From Betaproteobacteria bacterium (GTDB lineage Bacteria > Pseudomonadota > Gammaproteobacteria > Burkholderiales > Burkholderiaceae_D), in the NCBI GenBank assembly GCA_025356395.1, contig JANXTA010000077.1, forward strand, positions 1 through 37,910: a stretch of DNA of 37,910 nucleotides. Direction: 5' to 3'. Within the stretch, counting starts at the first letter, position 1, and the number at the start of each line of letters is the position of its first letter. A program made the translations under genes and the position numbers. Of this stretch, positions 18,262-26,278 are shown in pieces. Under the pieces are notes generated by a model. It worked only from the letters and a program-made list of their open reading frames with translations, was not told where the DNA came from and searched no databases.

Positions 18262-19357
18262 GGGCGCCAAAGACGCGCACGAGCTTGGCGGAGGCCAGGT
18301 CGGGACCATCGCTGTCGACGATCTCGCAATGCCATGCGAGCATGTCGCGGATCACGCCGTAGGCGACGTTGAGTCCGTGACGCTGGGCGCGTCCGTGGAA
18401 CAGTCGCGCGCTCGTCGGGGACCGGTCGAGGTGGGCCTCGACCTCGAGCAACAGGCGACTCTTGCCGAGTCCCGCATCCGCCAGGACCGTGACCAGGCGC
18501 ATCGACCGCTCGGCGCGAGCTTCGTCGAAGAGCTGCGTCAGCTGCGCCACCTCGGCGTCGCGACCCACCATGCCGATCGCCGTCGCGGTGCCGTCGCCCG
18601 CGGCCTCGGCACCGCGCGTCGACATGCGAAAGGCACGCGGCTTGGCGCGCTGGACCAGGTAGGCCGCGATCGGCTGATCGACCCTCTTCAGCGCGAGAGG
18701 CGGTTGCACCTCGACGTCGAACAGGCCCCGCACGTGGCGATAGGTATCGCGGCTGATGCGCATGCCGCCCGCCGGCGCGGTCTTCTCCATGTGCGAGGCG
18801 ATCTGCACCGGCAGGCCGCGGACCCGGCCCTCCGCGTCGAGGCCGCCGCCGAGCAGCACGCTGCCGGTATGCACGCCGACGCGCACGTTGAAGCCGTCGT
18901 TGCCTTAGAGCCGCCGGACCGATGCGCCCTGTGCGCGGCCTTCCTCGACCAGTGCCAGCCCCGCGCGCACCGCGCGTTCCGCGTCGTCTTCGCGCGCGAG
19001 GTCCGCGCCCAAGACGGCGAGCAGGCTGTCACCCGCGTATTGCAGGACACGGCCGCGACGCACCGCGACGATGCTCGTGCAGCGCTCGAGCGTGCCGTCC
19101 ATCAGCGCGTGGATCTCCTCGGGATCGAGGTGCTGGCTGAGAGCGGTGGATCCGGCCACGTCGAGGAAGAGAATCGTGACCTGCCGCAGCGTCTGGACGG
19201 GCGCGTCGTGCAGGGTCGGGGCGACGGCTGCAAGTCGGGCGATCAGCGGCGCGACGGCCAGATCGACCACCGCGCCGCCCAACGACTCACGCTGGGCGGA
19301 GAGGGCCTCGATCTGTTGTTGCTCGGTGATCGTCCGGCGAGGATATCCACAATGCAC
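18262..19357 (-). pseudogene. Class III cyclase / AAA ATPase gene, truncated and interrupted
   Basis: The N-terminus reads TEQQQIEALSAQRESLGGAV, then a cyclase domain (VTILFLDVAGSTALS and LQYAGDSLLAVLGAD). A TAA at 18905-18907 interrupts it at RRL-stop-GNDGFNVRVGVHTGSVLL, where the same frame plainly continues. An ATPase P-loop follows, ADAGLGKSRL, and the gene stops at VRVFGAP against the permease fragment. Proteins of this group normally run another 700 residues or so with TPR repeats. The family resembles the intact cyclase/ATPase at 5685-8756 in layout, but the sequences differ, so it is not a recent duplicate. A GTG at 19357 is the likely start but has weak support. Confidence 0.75.
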
Positions 19358-19375
19358 TGCACGCCGACACCCATG

Positions 19376-19399
19376 AAAAAGCCGGCGCGAGGCCGGCCT
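19376..19399 (-). terminator. Rho-independent terminator of PEP-CTERM gene
   Basis: On the minus strand GCCGGC-CTCGC-GCCGGC is followed directly by TTTTT (top-strand A run 19376-19380). It lies about 20 bp after the stop of the PEP-CTERM gene. Confidence 0.8.
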
Positions 19400-19419
19400 T
19401 GAGACTGCAGCGGGGGCGC

Positions 19420-20049
19420 TCAGGCCTTGCGGCGACGTCCTGCGAAAGCCGCCATCACGAGCCCCAATCCCAGTAACGCGACAGTCTCCGGCTCGGGGAC
19501 CGCGACGACGACGAGCGGGGACGCCGCGGCGCTGACGATCACGTTGTCGAGATAGCCACCAAACGAGTCGCTGATGCCGGTCGCCGCGAACGCGATGCGC
19601 GAGGTCGTCCCGGCCGCGAGGATCGTGAAGTCGCGGCTGACCCAGACCGTATCGCTGTTGTTCAGTCCGCTCAGCGCGAGGGTGTCGTACACGACGCCGT
19701 TGAACGAGAACTGGATGCCCGTAGACGATGCCGCGATGCCGGGGCGCGGCGAGTAGTTGAAGTGGACCGTGTAGTAGGACCCGGCGGTGGTGACGAAGTC
19801 CTGGTACATGCTGCTGTTGGCGTCCGTGTCGAGCTCGACCAGCTGCATGCCCTCGAACGGCGTTCCCGCGGCGTGGTTCTGGATCTCGATGGTTGGTCCG
19901 CCGGTCCACCCCTGGATCGAGGAGACGATCGAATAGCTGCCGTATGTGCCGACCGGCGACTCGAAGCCGCCGTTGACGAGCAGGTTGGCCTGCGCCGAAC
20001 AGGTAGCCGCAATGGCCATCGTCGCAAAGATTGCTTTAAAGATTTTCAT
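19420..20049 (-). CDS. PEP-CTERM sorting-domain protein
   Basis: A 209-residue exported protein. It has a signal peptide (MKIFKAIFATMAIAATCSA, then QA), a body beginning LLVNGGFESPVGTYG that resembles the carbohydrate-binding-like 'NGGFE' beta-sandwich domains of many PEP-CTERM proteins, and a C-terminal tripartite signal: VPEPETVALLGLGLVMAAFAGRRRKA in two parts (PEP motif, hydrophobic helix, Arg/Lys tail). The signal is recognised by exosortase EpsH/XrtA and the protein is likely displayed or released with exopolysaccharide. No exosortase gene is in the window. The ATG at 20047-20049 starts the signal peptide; a ribosome site is weak. A sigma-54-like promoter lies upstream. Confidence 0.9.
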   Translation of the reverse strand: MKIFKAIFATMAIAATCSAQANLLVNGGFESPVGTYGSYSIVSSIQGWTGGPTIEIQNHAAGTPFEGMQLVELDTDANSSMYQDFVTTAGSYYTVHFNYSPRPGIAASSTGIQFSFNGVVYDTLALSGLNNSDTVWVSRDFTILAAGTTSRIAFAATGISDSFGGYLDNVIVSAAASPLVVVAVPEPETVALLGLGLVMAAFAGRRRKA

Positions 20050-20089
20050 GATGCGGATTGAAGATTGGTGAAAGTTGCCTTCCACCGTT

Positions 20090-20105
20090 TGCAGGTTCCG
20101 TGCCT
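20090..20105 (-). promoter_or_regulatory. Sigma-54 (-24/-12) promoter of PEP-CTERM gene
   Basis: Read on the minus strand: AGGCACGGAACCTGCA, against the consensus TGGCACG-N4-TTGCA. The invariant GG and GC are present with correct spacing. The predicted start of transcription lies near 20079, giving a leader of about 30 bases. PEP-CTERM genes are known to be controlled by RpoN with PrsK/PrsR in many species. Confidence 0.65.
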
Positions 20106-20388
20106 CCGCTGACGCAAAGCACAAGAATCAAATACTTTATTTAAAAACATTTCGCAAAATACTGATTATGTTGATAAAAAATTTAGCGTAGAAAAGCATC
20201 GGCGTGTTCGCAAATTGCTCTGCAAAGGATTGGATATCGGCGTTGTAAAGGGACTCGACAGGTCGCAGCAAGCATCGGATATCGCGCCTAGGACGCGACC
20301 CCTCGCAGCGGTAGGAAATGCACCAGTTCGCTTCGGATATCAACCGTGAAGAGGACAAGAACGGACCGGTGAGGAACCAAGCCCTGCC

Positions 20389-20404
20389 CACGATCGCGAT
20401 CGTG
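20389..20404. promoter_or_regulatory. 16-bp perfect palindrome upstream of bphO
   Basis: CACGATCGCGATCGTG is a perfect dyad about 100 bp before the bphO reading frame. It is a candidate operator for the bphO-bphP operon. No regulator can be named. Confidence 0.4.
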
Positions 20405-20496
20405 ACTGCGACGGTCCGGGCGCCTGAAATCGATGCCGCGCTGGCGCGGTCACCCGCGACAGATTCGATCGATTGTCAACGCAACAAATTAAATAA

Positions 20497-21165
20497 ATGC
20501 AGAGGTCTACGGCCGAAAATCTCCTAGCCTCGCAGATGCGCAAGAATTTGATGCGGCGACTTTCTCCTTCACTCGACATGAGCCGGGTCCGGAGGCGCGC
20601 GTCGAGCACCCGCCGCTCCGCTGCTGATCCATCGTCGGCCCGACCGTCGCTGCGGTCGACCCTGCGGACCTCGACCGCGGAAGAGCATCGGGCGATCGAT
20701 CGCACCCTGTCGCATATCGGCCTCGCGGACGCACCCTCGTATGGGCGCTTCCGGCACATCCAGCTCGCCGCGCTGAAGGCGCTTTCGGCTCCGTGGGGCA
20801 CGAACGATTGCAAAGACCTCGAGAGCCTCATCGGTTGCCTGCACGAGGACTTCGCGATCGAGTACCCGTCACACACCGGCGTCTGCGATCCGATCGCGAC
20901 GAACACGCCGTTCGACGACGCCGGCATCGCCTATGTCGTGCGCGGCTCCCGACTCGGGGCCGGCGTGCTGCTGCAGCGGGTCCGGCCGGGCCTGCCGACC
21001 CGCTACCTGTCCCATCGGCCGACCCTGTCCGGGTCGCAGTTCCTCGCGCGACTGACGGCGCTCGACGAAGGCGCCGGGGTCGAGGCAATCGAGCAGAGCA
21101 TCGCATCGGCCCGATCGGCGTTCGGCGCCTTCACGCGCGCCGCCGCGGCCGGATCGCCCGCATGA
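20497..21165 (+). CDS. bphO: Heme oxygenase (biliverdin-producing, BphO family)
   Basis: Up to 222 residues. The conserved start of the catalytic domain is LRTSTAEEHRAIDRTLS, with the probable proximal heme ligand His at 20686-20688. Further on, YVVRGSRLGAGVLLQRV fits the distal-helix Gly-rich region of bacterial heme oxygenases. It opens heme to biliverdin, the chromophore for the bacteriophytochrome encoded immediately downstream. Its TGA overlaps the bphP ATG (ATGA, 21162-21165), so translation is coupled. The start is uncertain: the first 40 residues are Arg/Ser-rich and unlike the family, so ATG at 20536, 20551 or 20578 may be the true start. Confidence 0.88.
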   Translation: MQRSTAENLLASQMRKNLMRRLSPSLDMSRVRRRASSTRRSAADPSSARPSLRSTLRTSTAEEHRAIDRTLSHIGLADAPSYGRFRHIQLAALKALSAPWGTNDCKDLESLIGCLHEDFAIEYPSHTGVCDPIATNTPFDDAGIAYVVRGSRLGAGVLLQRVRPGLPTRYLSHRPTLSGSQFLARLTALDEGAGVEAIEQSIASARSAFGAFTRAAAAGSPA

Positions 21166-23774
21166 ACGTCGCCATGCCGCAAGACATCGACCTGACGGAG
21201 TGCGATCGCGAACCGATCACGCGGCTCGAGCACATCCAGGCCTTCGGTTTCCTGCTCGCCCTGTCGAAGGACTGGAATGTGGTGCGCGCCTCCGCCAACC
21301 TGGGCGCAATACTCGGCGTCGAGGCCGCGGACGCGATCGGCATGCCGCTCGACCGCCTGATCGATGCCGAGGCACTGCACGACATCCGCAATCGCATCGT
21401 GGTCCTGCGCGTCCATCACGGCTCGGAGCGCCTCTACGGCGTGCGACTGCTGGGCACGACGGCGCTGTTCGATCTTGCGCTGCACGACTCCGGGGACCTG
21501 CTGGTGCTCGAGGGCGAGCCCTCTGGCGCCAGCGAAGGACCCGACGCCGCGTCGCTGGTCCGCGCGATGGTGAATCGCCTCAACACCAAGAAGACGCTGA
21601 CCGCCCTGCATCGCGACTGCGCGCGCCAGGTGCGTGCGCTGATCGGGTTCAACCGCGTGATGATCTATCGCTTCGACGACAGTGGCGCCGGAGAGGTCAT
21701 CGCTGAATCGATCAACGGGATCATGGAAAGCTTCGAGGGCCTGCGCTTTCCGTCGGCCGACATCCCGGTCCAGGCTCGCGCGCTGTACCTGCGCAACCCC
21801 TTCCGGATCATCGGCGACGTCGATGCGATCTCGGTGCCGCTGCTGCCGCTGGACACGGCAGAAGCCCTCGACCTTTCGCTCGCCGTGACCCGGGCGGTCT
21901 CGCCGATCCACATCGAGTACCTGCGCAACATGCATGTGGCAGCGTCGCTGTCAATCTCGATCATCGTTGAGGGCCGCCTCTGGGGGCTGATCGCCTGCCA
22001 CAACGAAACCGCGCGGATGCCCGCCTTCGCGAAGCGCAGCGCCAGCGAGCTGTTCGCGCAGATGTATTCGATGATCCTCGAGAGCCGCACCCGACAGGTC
22101 GAAGGCGATCGCGAGCGGGTCGCGCGGTCCGAAGTCGACCGCATGATCGGATCGATCGCCAGCGACCGGCGACTGCTGCAGAACCCGGAGTGGCTGTACG
22201 ACACGCTGCGCGAGATCATGGCTTGCGACGGGGTCGCAGTCGCCGCGCCCGGGCTGCTGGCCACGATCGGCGAGACGCCGTCTGCCGAATCGCTGGCGAC
22301 TCTCGTCGTCGAACTGGGCCTGATGCCGGCGGCGCAGCTGTTCTCCACGGATCGGCTCGCGAAGCGCTTCCCGCAGGCGGTCGGGGCGGGGGCTCGCGTC
22401 GCCGGCATGCTGGCGATCCCGACCTCACTGGGCTCCGAAGGATGGATTTTCCTGTTCCGGCGCGAGCGCGTCAAAGAGGTCAACTGGGGCGGCGATCCGA
22501 GCCAGGCCCACACGAAGGTCGAGCCCGGCACGCGCATCTCGCCGCGCCAGAGTTTCCAGGCGTTCGCGATCGTCTCGCGCGACCAATCACCGCCTTTCAC
22601 GACCGAGGATCTGCGGACCGCCGAGATGATCCGTTCGGCACTGATCGAGATCGTGTCTCGCATGAAGACCGGCAACGTGCTGGACGAGGAGCGCACCGCA
22701 GATCGCCAGAACGTGCTGATCGCCGAGTTGAATCATCGAGTGCGCAACATCCTCGCGTTGATCCGCGGCCTGATCAACCAGACCACCACCGGCGAAGGCG
22801 ATGTCGCCAGCTATGTCGAATCGCTCAACGGACGCGTCCAGGCCCTGGCCCGGGCGCACGACCAGATCACCCGCCAGAACGACTGGGGGCCCGGGCTGCT
22901 GTCGACCCTGTTCGAGCACGAGGTCATCGCCTACGTGCCGACGCAGCTCGAGCGTTTCCAGGTGCGTGGACCGGCGGTGTATCTGCTGCCCGAGGCGTTC
23001 TCGACGCTGGCCCTGGTGGTCCACGAGCTGTTCACCAATTCGCTCAAGTACGGCGCCCTCTCGGATTCGGGCTGCGTCGAGGTAGCCGTCACGCGGCGCA
23101 ACGGCGATGGCCTTCATCTGGCGTGGCGCGACATCGACGGACCCCTGGTGCGCGCACCGACGCGCCGCGGCTTCGGCTCGGCGATCATCGAGCGGACCAT
23201 CCCCTTCGACCTGCAGGGGACGGTGGAAGTGCGTTATCCGCCGACCGGCATCGAGGTCGATCTCTTCGTGCCGGAGCAGTTCATCTGGACTGGCGCGGTC
23301 ACCCAGGTCGGCACGGCCCTGTCGGAGGTGCCGCTCGCGCACGTCGTCTCGGACCGGCCGCTCGAAGGCATGTCGGTGCTGCTGCTTGAGGACAACATGA
23401 TCGTGGCCCTGCAGACCGAGGACCTGCTGCGCGACCTGGGTGCGAGCAGCGTCCACGCCGTGCCGACGATCCTCGCCGCCATCGGCGTGCTCGACCGCAC
23501 GCCGATCGACTTCGCGGTCCTCGACGTCAACGTCGGCAGTGGCACCAGCCTGGACTTCGCCCTGATCTGCGTCGATCGCGCCATCCCGTTCATCTTCGCG
23601 TCCGGCTACGGCAGCGACGTCGACCTCGGCAACGACTACCGCTCGGTGCCGATCGTCATCAAGCCCTATTCCATCGGCGACGTCGCCAGGGCGGCCGGTG
23701 CGGCCCTGCTGTTGTCACGGCCGCAGCGCACCTCGGGACCGGTCTGCGCAACCGACGGCTCGGTCCTGCACTGA
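21162..23774 (+). CDS. bphP: Bacteriophytochrome: PAS-GAF-PHY, HWE-type kinase, receiver
   Basis: An 870-residue red/far-red light sensor kinase. Cys14 (TECDREPI) is the biliverdin attachment site. A PAS domain spans about 20-115. The GAF domain has FPSADIP (196-202) and SPIHIEYLRNM with the chromophore-contacting His250. The PHY tongue carries PRQSF (461-465). The kinase is of HisKA_2/HWE type: ELNHRVRN with phospho-His525, an N box HELFTNSLKYG, and WRDIDGP where HWE kinases have a W-x-E motif. A C-terminal receiver domain follows (LLLEDN, phospho-Asp788, FASGYG, KPYS), so the protein is a hybrid. Two motifs differ from the textbook: IQAFG for IQPHG and PSAD for PASD. It is co-translated with bphO, which supplies the bilin. 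No output regulator is adjacent. Confidence 0.95.
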   Translation: MNVAMPQDIDLTECDREPITRLEHIQAFGFLLALSKDWNVVRASANLGAILGVEAADAIGMPLDRLIDAEALHDIRNRIVVLRVHHGSERLYGVRLLGTTALFDLALHDSGDLLVLEGEPSGASEGPDAASLVRAMVNRLNTKKTLTALHRDCARQVRALIGFNRVMIYRFDDSGAGEVIAESINGIMESFEGLRFPSADIPVQARALYLRNPFRIIGDVDAISVPLLPLDTAEALDLSLAVTRAVSPIHIEYLRNMHVAASLSISIIVEGRLWGLIACHNETARMPAFAKRSASELFAQMYSMILESRTRQVEGDRERVARSEVDRMIGSIASDRRLLQNPEWLYDTLREIMACDGVAVAAPGLLATIGETPSAESLATLVVELGLMPAAQLFSTDRLAKRFPQAVGAGARVAGMLAIPTSLGSEGWIFLFRRERVKEVNWGGDPSQAHTKVEPGTRISPRQSFQAFAIVSRDQSPPFTTEDLRTAEMIRSALIEIVSRMKTGNVLDEERTADRQNVLIAELNHRVRNILALIRGLINQTTTGEGDVASYVESLNGRVQALARAHDQITRQNDWGPGLLSTLFEHEVIAYVPTQLERFQVRGPAVYLLPEAFSTLALVVHELFTNSLKYGALSDSGCVEVAVTRRNGDGLHLAWRDIDGPLVRAPTRRGFGSAIIERTIPFDLQGTVEVRYPPTGIEVDLFVPEQFIWTGAVTQVGTALSEVPLAHVVSDRPLEGMSVLLLEDNMIVALQTEDLLRDLGASSVHAVPTILAAIGVLDRTPIDFAVLDVNVGSGTSLDFALICVDRAIPFIFASGYGSDVDLGNDYRSVPIVIKPYSIGDVARAAGAALLLSRPQRTSGPVCATDGSVLH

Positions 23775-23782
23775 TCCGTCGC

Positions 23783-24975
23783 TCACTGCGAGGCGTGGAT
23801 CACGTCGCGCACCAGCGGATAGATGTGGTTCTGCCAGCGCTTGCCGCTGAACACGCCGTACTGCCCGACCCCCGGCTGGACGTAGTGCGTCCGCAGATAC
23901 GGCCGCAGAATGCTGGCCAGGTCCTGCGCCGCCAGCGTCTGCCCCACCGCGCAGATGTCGTCGCGCTCGCCCTCGACGGTCAGCAACGCCGTCTTGCGGA
24001 TGGCGGCGGGGTCGACGGCGCGGCCCTTGAACTTGAGTTCGCCCCTCGGTAGCGCGTACTGCTGTAACACCGGCGATCCGCCACGGCCATGTACTCCTCG
24101 TAGAAGGTCCGCGTGACGGCGGCCTTCTCGACGTTCTCGATCTCGTCCGCGAGGCAGTCGCGGTAGTACGCCCCGAAGGCCTCGACGTGGCGCTTCCGGT
24201 TCATGCCGATGAACGCCGACAGTTGCGGGAAGCCGGGATAGAGCCGTCGCCCCCCGCCGCCGTGTCGCGCCAGCACCGTGCTGATCAGCTTGCTCGCGAA
24301 CCATTCGATCGGCTGCGACGTGGCGAGCTTGTTGACCTCGGTCGGATTGATGCGGCAGTCGATCGGTCCGGCCATCAGCGTCAGGCTCGCCGGCGTCGCG
24401 GCATGCCGGTCCTCGGACATCAACGCCACGGCGGCCAGCGCCGCCACGCACGGCTGGCAGACTGCGATGACGTTGGCGTTCGGACCCATCGCCTCCAGGA
24501 AGTCGATGACGTGCTGCGTGTATTCGTCGAGGCCGAAGCGCCCGGCTTCGAGCGGCACGTCGCGCACGTTGTGCCAGTCGGTGACGTAGACGTCGTGATC
24601 CTGCAGCGTGGTGCGGACCGTGTCGCGCAGCAACGTCGCGAAGTGCCCGGACATTGGCGCCACGACGAGTACCTTGGGCTGCCCCGTTACGCCCTCCTTG
24701 CGAAAACGCAGCAGCGTCGCGAACGGCGTGGTGGCGACGACTTCCTCTGTGACGGGGCTGGTCTCGCCATGGACGACGATGCCGTCGATGCGCCACGACG
24801 GGCGCATGCGGCTGACCTGGGCCAGCGTCAGCACCTTGCAGGCCGCGGCCATCGGCCGCGTGGCGCGGCGGAGCGCCGCACCCCAAGTTGGACCGTCGAG
24901 CATCGGAATCGACCTCTTCGCCCAAGTGCGAAGCGGCCAGAGCAGGTCCGTCTGGGCCTGGAATGCCCGATACAT
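23783..24975 (-). pseudogene. phaZ: Intracellular polyhydroxyalkanoate depolymerase PhaZ, frameshifted by a deletion
   Basis: The first 310 or so residues match intracellular PhaZ: MYRAFQAQTDLLWPL, PKVLVVAPMSGHFATLL, DVYVTDWHN, and the Cys-type nucleophile motif VCQPC (Cys173). After FYEEYMAVAD, near 24075, the family stretch of about 16 residues (DLPAEFYLETV-like) is missing and the frame changes. The C-terminal part (QQYALPRGELKFKGRAVDP, then GVFSGKRWQNHIYPLV with the catalytic His) reads in another frame to a stop at 23783. The ATG is preceded by GGGGGAG. The enzyme would mobilise stored PHB granules. As written the gene gives a truncated product without the catalytic His. It converges with bphP, with 8 bp between stops. 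Confidence 0.85.
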
Positions 24976-25040
24976 CGTGTGTGCTCCCCCTGTGATGACG
25001 GGTCGGGGGATGCAATGACCCGCTCCACGACGAGAGCCTC

Positions 25041-25774
25041 ATGCCTGCCATCAGGAGGACCCCAGCGAAGAACTCCGCCCCTCGCAAGACGGTCGCGGTG
25101 AAGCAAGCGCCGGAGGCTGCGCTGACCCTGAGCAGCAGGAACTATTCGTCCTGGTCGCTGCGCGGCTGGTTGCTGGCGCGCTTCTCGGGACTCGACTTCG
25201 AAGCGGTGATGGTGTCGCCCGACGACGCCGATGTGCGCAAGGAGTTGCTGCTGCTCGCCCCGTCGATCCGCGTGCCCTGCCTGACGCACGATGGCGCGAA
25301 GGTGTGGAACACGCTGGGCATCGCGCAGTACCTCAACGAGATCAGGCCCGACGCCGGCTTGCTGCCGGCTTGCTGCCGGCCGACCGCAATACCCGCACGC
25401 ACTGCCGCTCGATCAGCGGCGAGATGAACTCGGGCTTCGCGAACCTACGTTCGTCGCTGCCGATGAATTTCAAGGCCCAGCACGCGGGCCCCAAGATCTG
25501 GGCCGGCACGCAGCCCGACATCGATCGCATCGCCGAAATCTGGACCGGATGCCTCGCGGCCTACGGTGGCCCGTATCTGTTCGGCAGGCACCGCACGATC
25601 GCGGACTCGATGTACGCGCCGGTCGTCACCCGCTTCCTCACCTACGACGTCAAGCTGAACAAACCCTGCATCGCCTACTGTCGGACCATCATGGCGATGC
25701 CCGAGGTGCAGGAATGGATCGCGGCCGCACGTCTCGAACCCGACGAGATCGAGGGTCTCGAGATGGCGCTCTAG
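25041..25774 (+). pseudogene. Glutathione S-transferase, frameshifted by an 11-bp tandem duplication
   Basis: The N-terminal thioredoxin-like domain has SSRNYSSWSLRGWLL and RVPCLTHDG, the cis-Pro loop region. At LLP the unit GCTTGCTGCCG occurs twice in tandem (25357-25367 and 25368-25378). Removing one copy restores AGLLPADRNTRTHCRSISGEM and an open frame to 25774, with a helical C-terminal domain (GPYLFGRHRTIADSMYAP). The intact protein would be about 240 residues, of the uncharacterised bacterial GST kind with Ser/Tyr near the N-terminus. It is divergent from phaZ. The mutation looks recent, since nothing else is damaged. Confidence 0.85.
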
Positions 25775-25897
25775 CGTCCGGTCCCGCTTGTTTTGGATGG
25801 GGCACTCGGCCACAATGCGCCCGCCGTCGCGCACGCCGTCGTTTCGCGCGCGCGCCTGCCGGCCGACGCAGGCCGGTGCCAACTTCCAGGATCCGCA

Positions 25898-26278
25898 ATG
25901 CAAGGTGTTCTGTTCGGTCTCTTCAGCGACCTCGATACCGCCGAGAAGGCGCTGGCCGCGCTGCGCGTGGCCGGCATCTCCGCCGATGCCACCTCCCTCC
26001 ATCACCAGGACGTGCCGATCGCCGGTGCGCGCGAGGAACGGCCGGGCACGGCAGCGCGCCCCCGCGACGAGCAGGGCATCTTCGCTGGCCTGTTCCATTC
26101 GCTGTTCGACAGCAGCGGCGAGATGGACGCCACGAAGAACGTCGCCACCGTTCGCCAGGCGCTGCATCGGGGCGAATACGCCGTGTCGGTCAGCACGCAG
26201 GACGCGGGCGAGATGGCCACGGCCGAGCGGGTCTTCACCGAGACCGGCGCCGTGCTGCAACTACACCCCGACGCCTGA
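25898..26278 (+). CDS. Small protein of unknown function
   Basis: A 126-residue soluble protein. The start, MQGVLFGLFSDLDTAEKAL, then ALRVAGISADATSL, looks like a small alpha/beta ferredoxin-like domain of the kind seen in general-stress (YflT/GspM-type) proteins: residue pattern 'F.s...Ae.Al..L...Gi'. A Gly/Phe segment (GIFAGLFHSLFDSSG) follows, and then a second alpha/beta half (YAVSVSTQDAGEMATAERVF). The link to stress proteins is a guess. The ATG at 25898 has AGGA 6 bases upstream; the longer frame has no such site. The stop abuts that of the convergent MFS gene (26279). Confidence 0.7.
   Translation: MQGVLFGLFSDLDTAEKALAALRVAGISADATSLHHQDVPIAGAREERPGTAARPRDEQGIFAGLFHSLFDSSGEMDATKNVATVRQALHRGEYAVSVSTQDAGEMATAERVFTETGAVLQLHPDA

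Larger units (their letters stand above)
20050..20496. other. Divergent intergenic region, partly AT-rich
   Basis: About 450 bp between the PEP-CTERM gene and bphO. It is markedly AT-richer around 20120-20210 than the rest of the window. It holds a sigma-54-like promoter for the PEP-CTERM gene and a 16-bp palindrome nearer bphO. I see no supported gene in it. Confidence 0.5.

Noticed and set aside
18262-19357. Recent duplication of the cyclase/ATPase gene at 5685-8756
   Set aside because: The two share domain order only; the cyclase motifs and linkers differ widely, so they are old, separate members of the same broad family.
20137-20391. 84-codon frame in the PEP-CTERM/bphO gap
   Set aside because: It has no ribosome site or recognisable motif and overlaps the AT-rich regulatory stretch.
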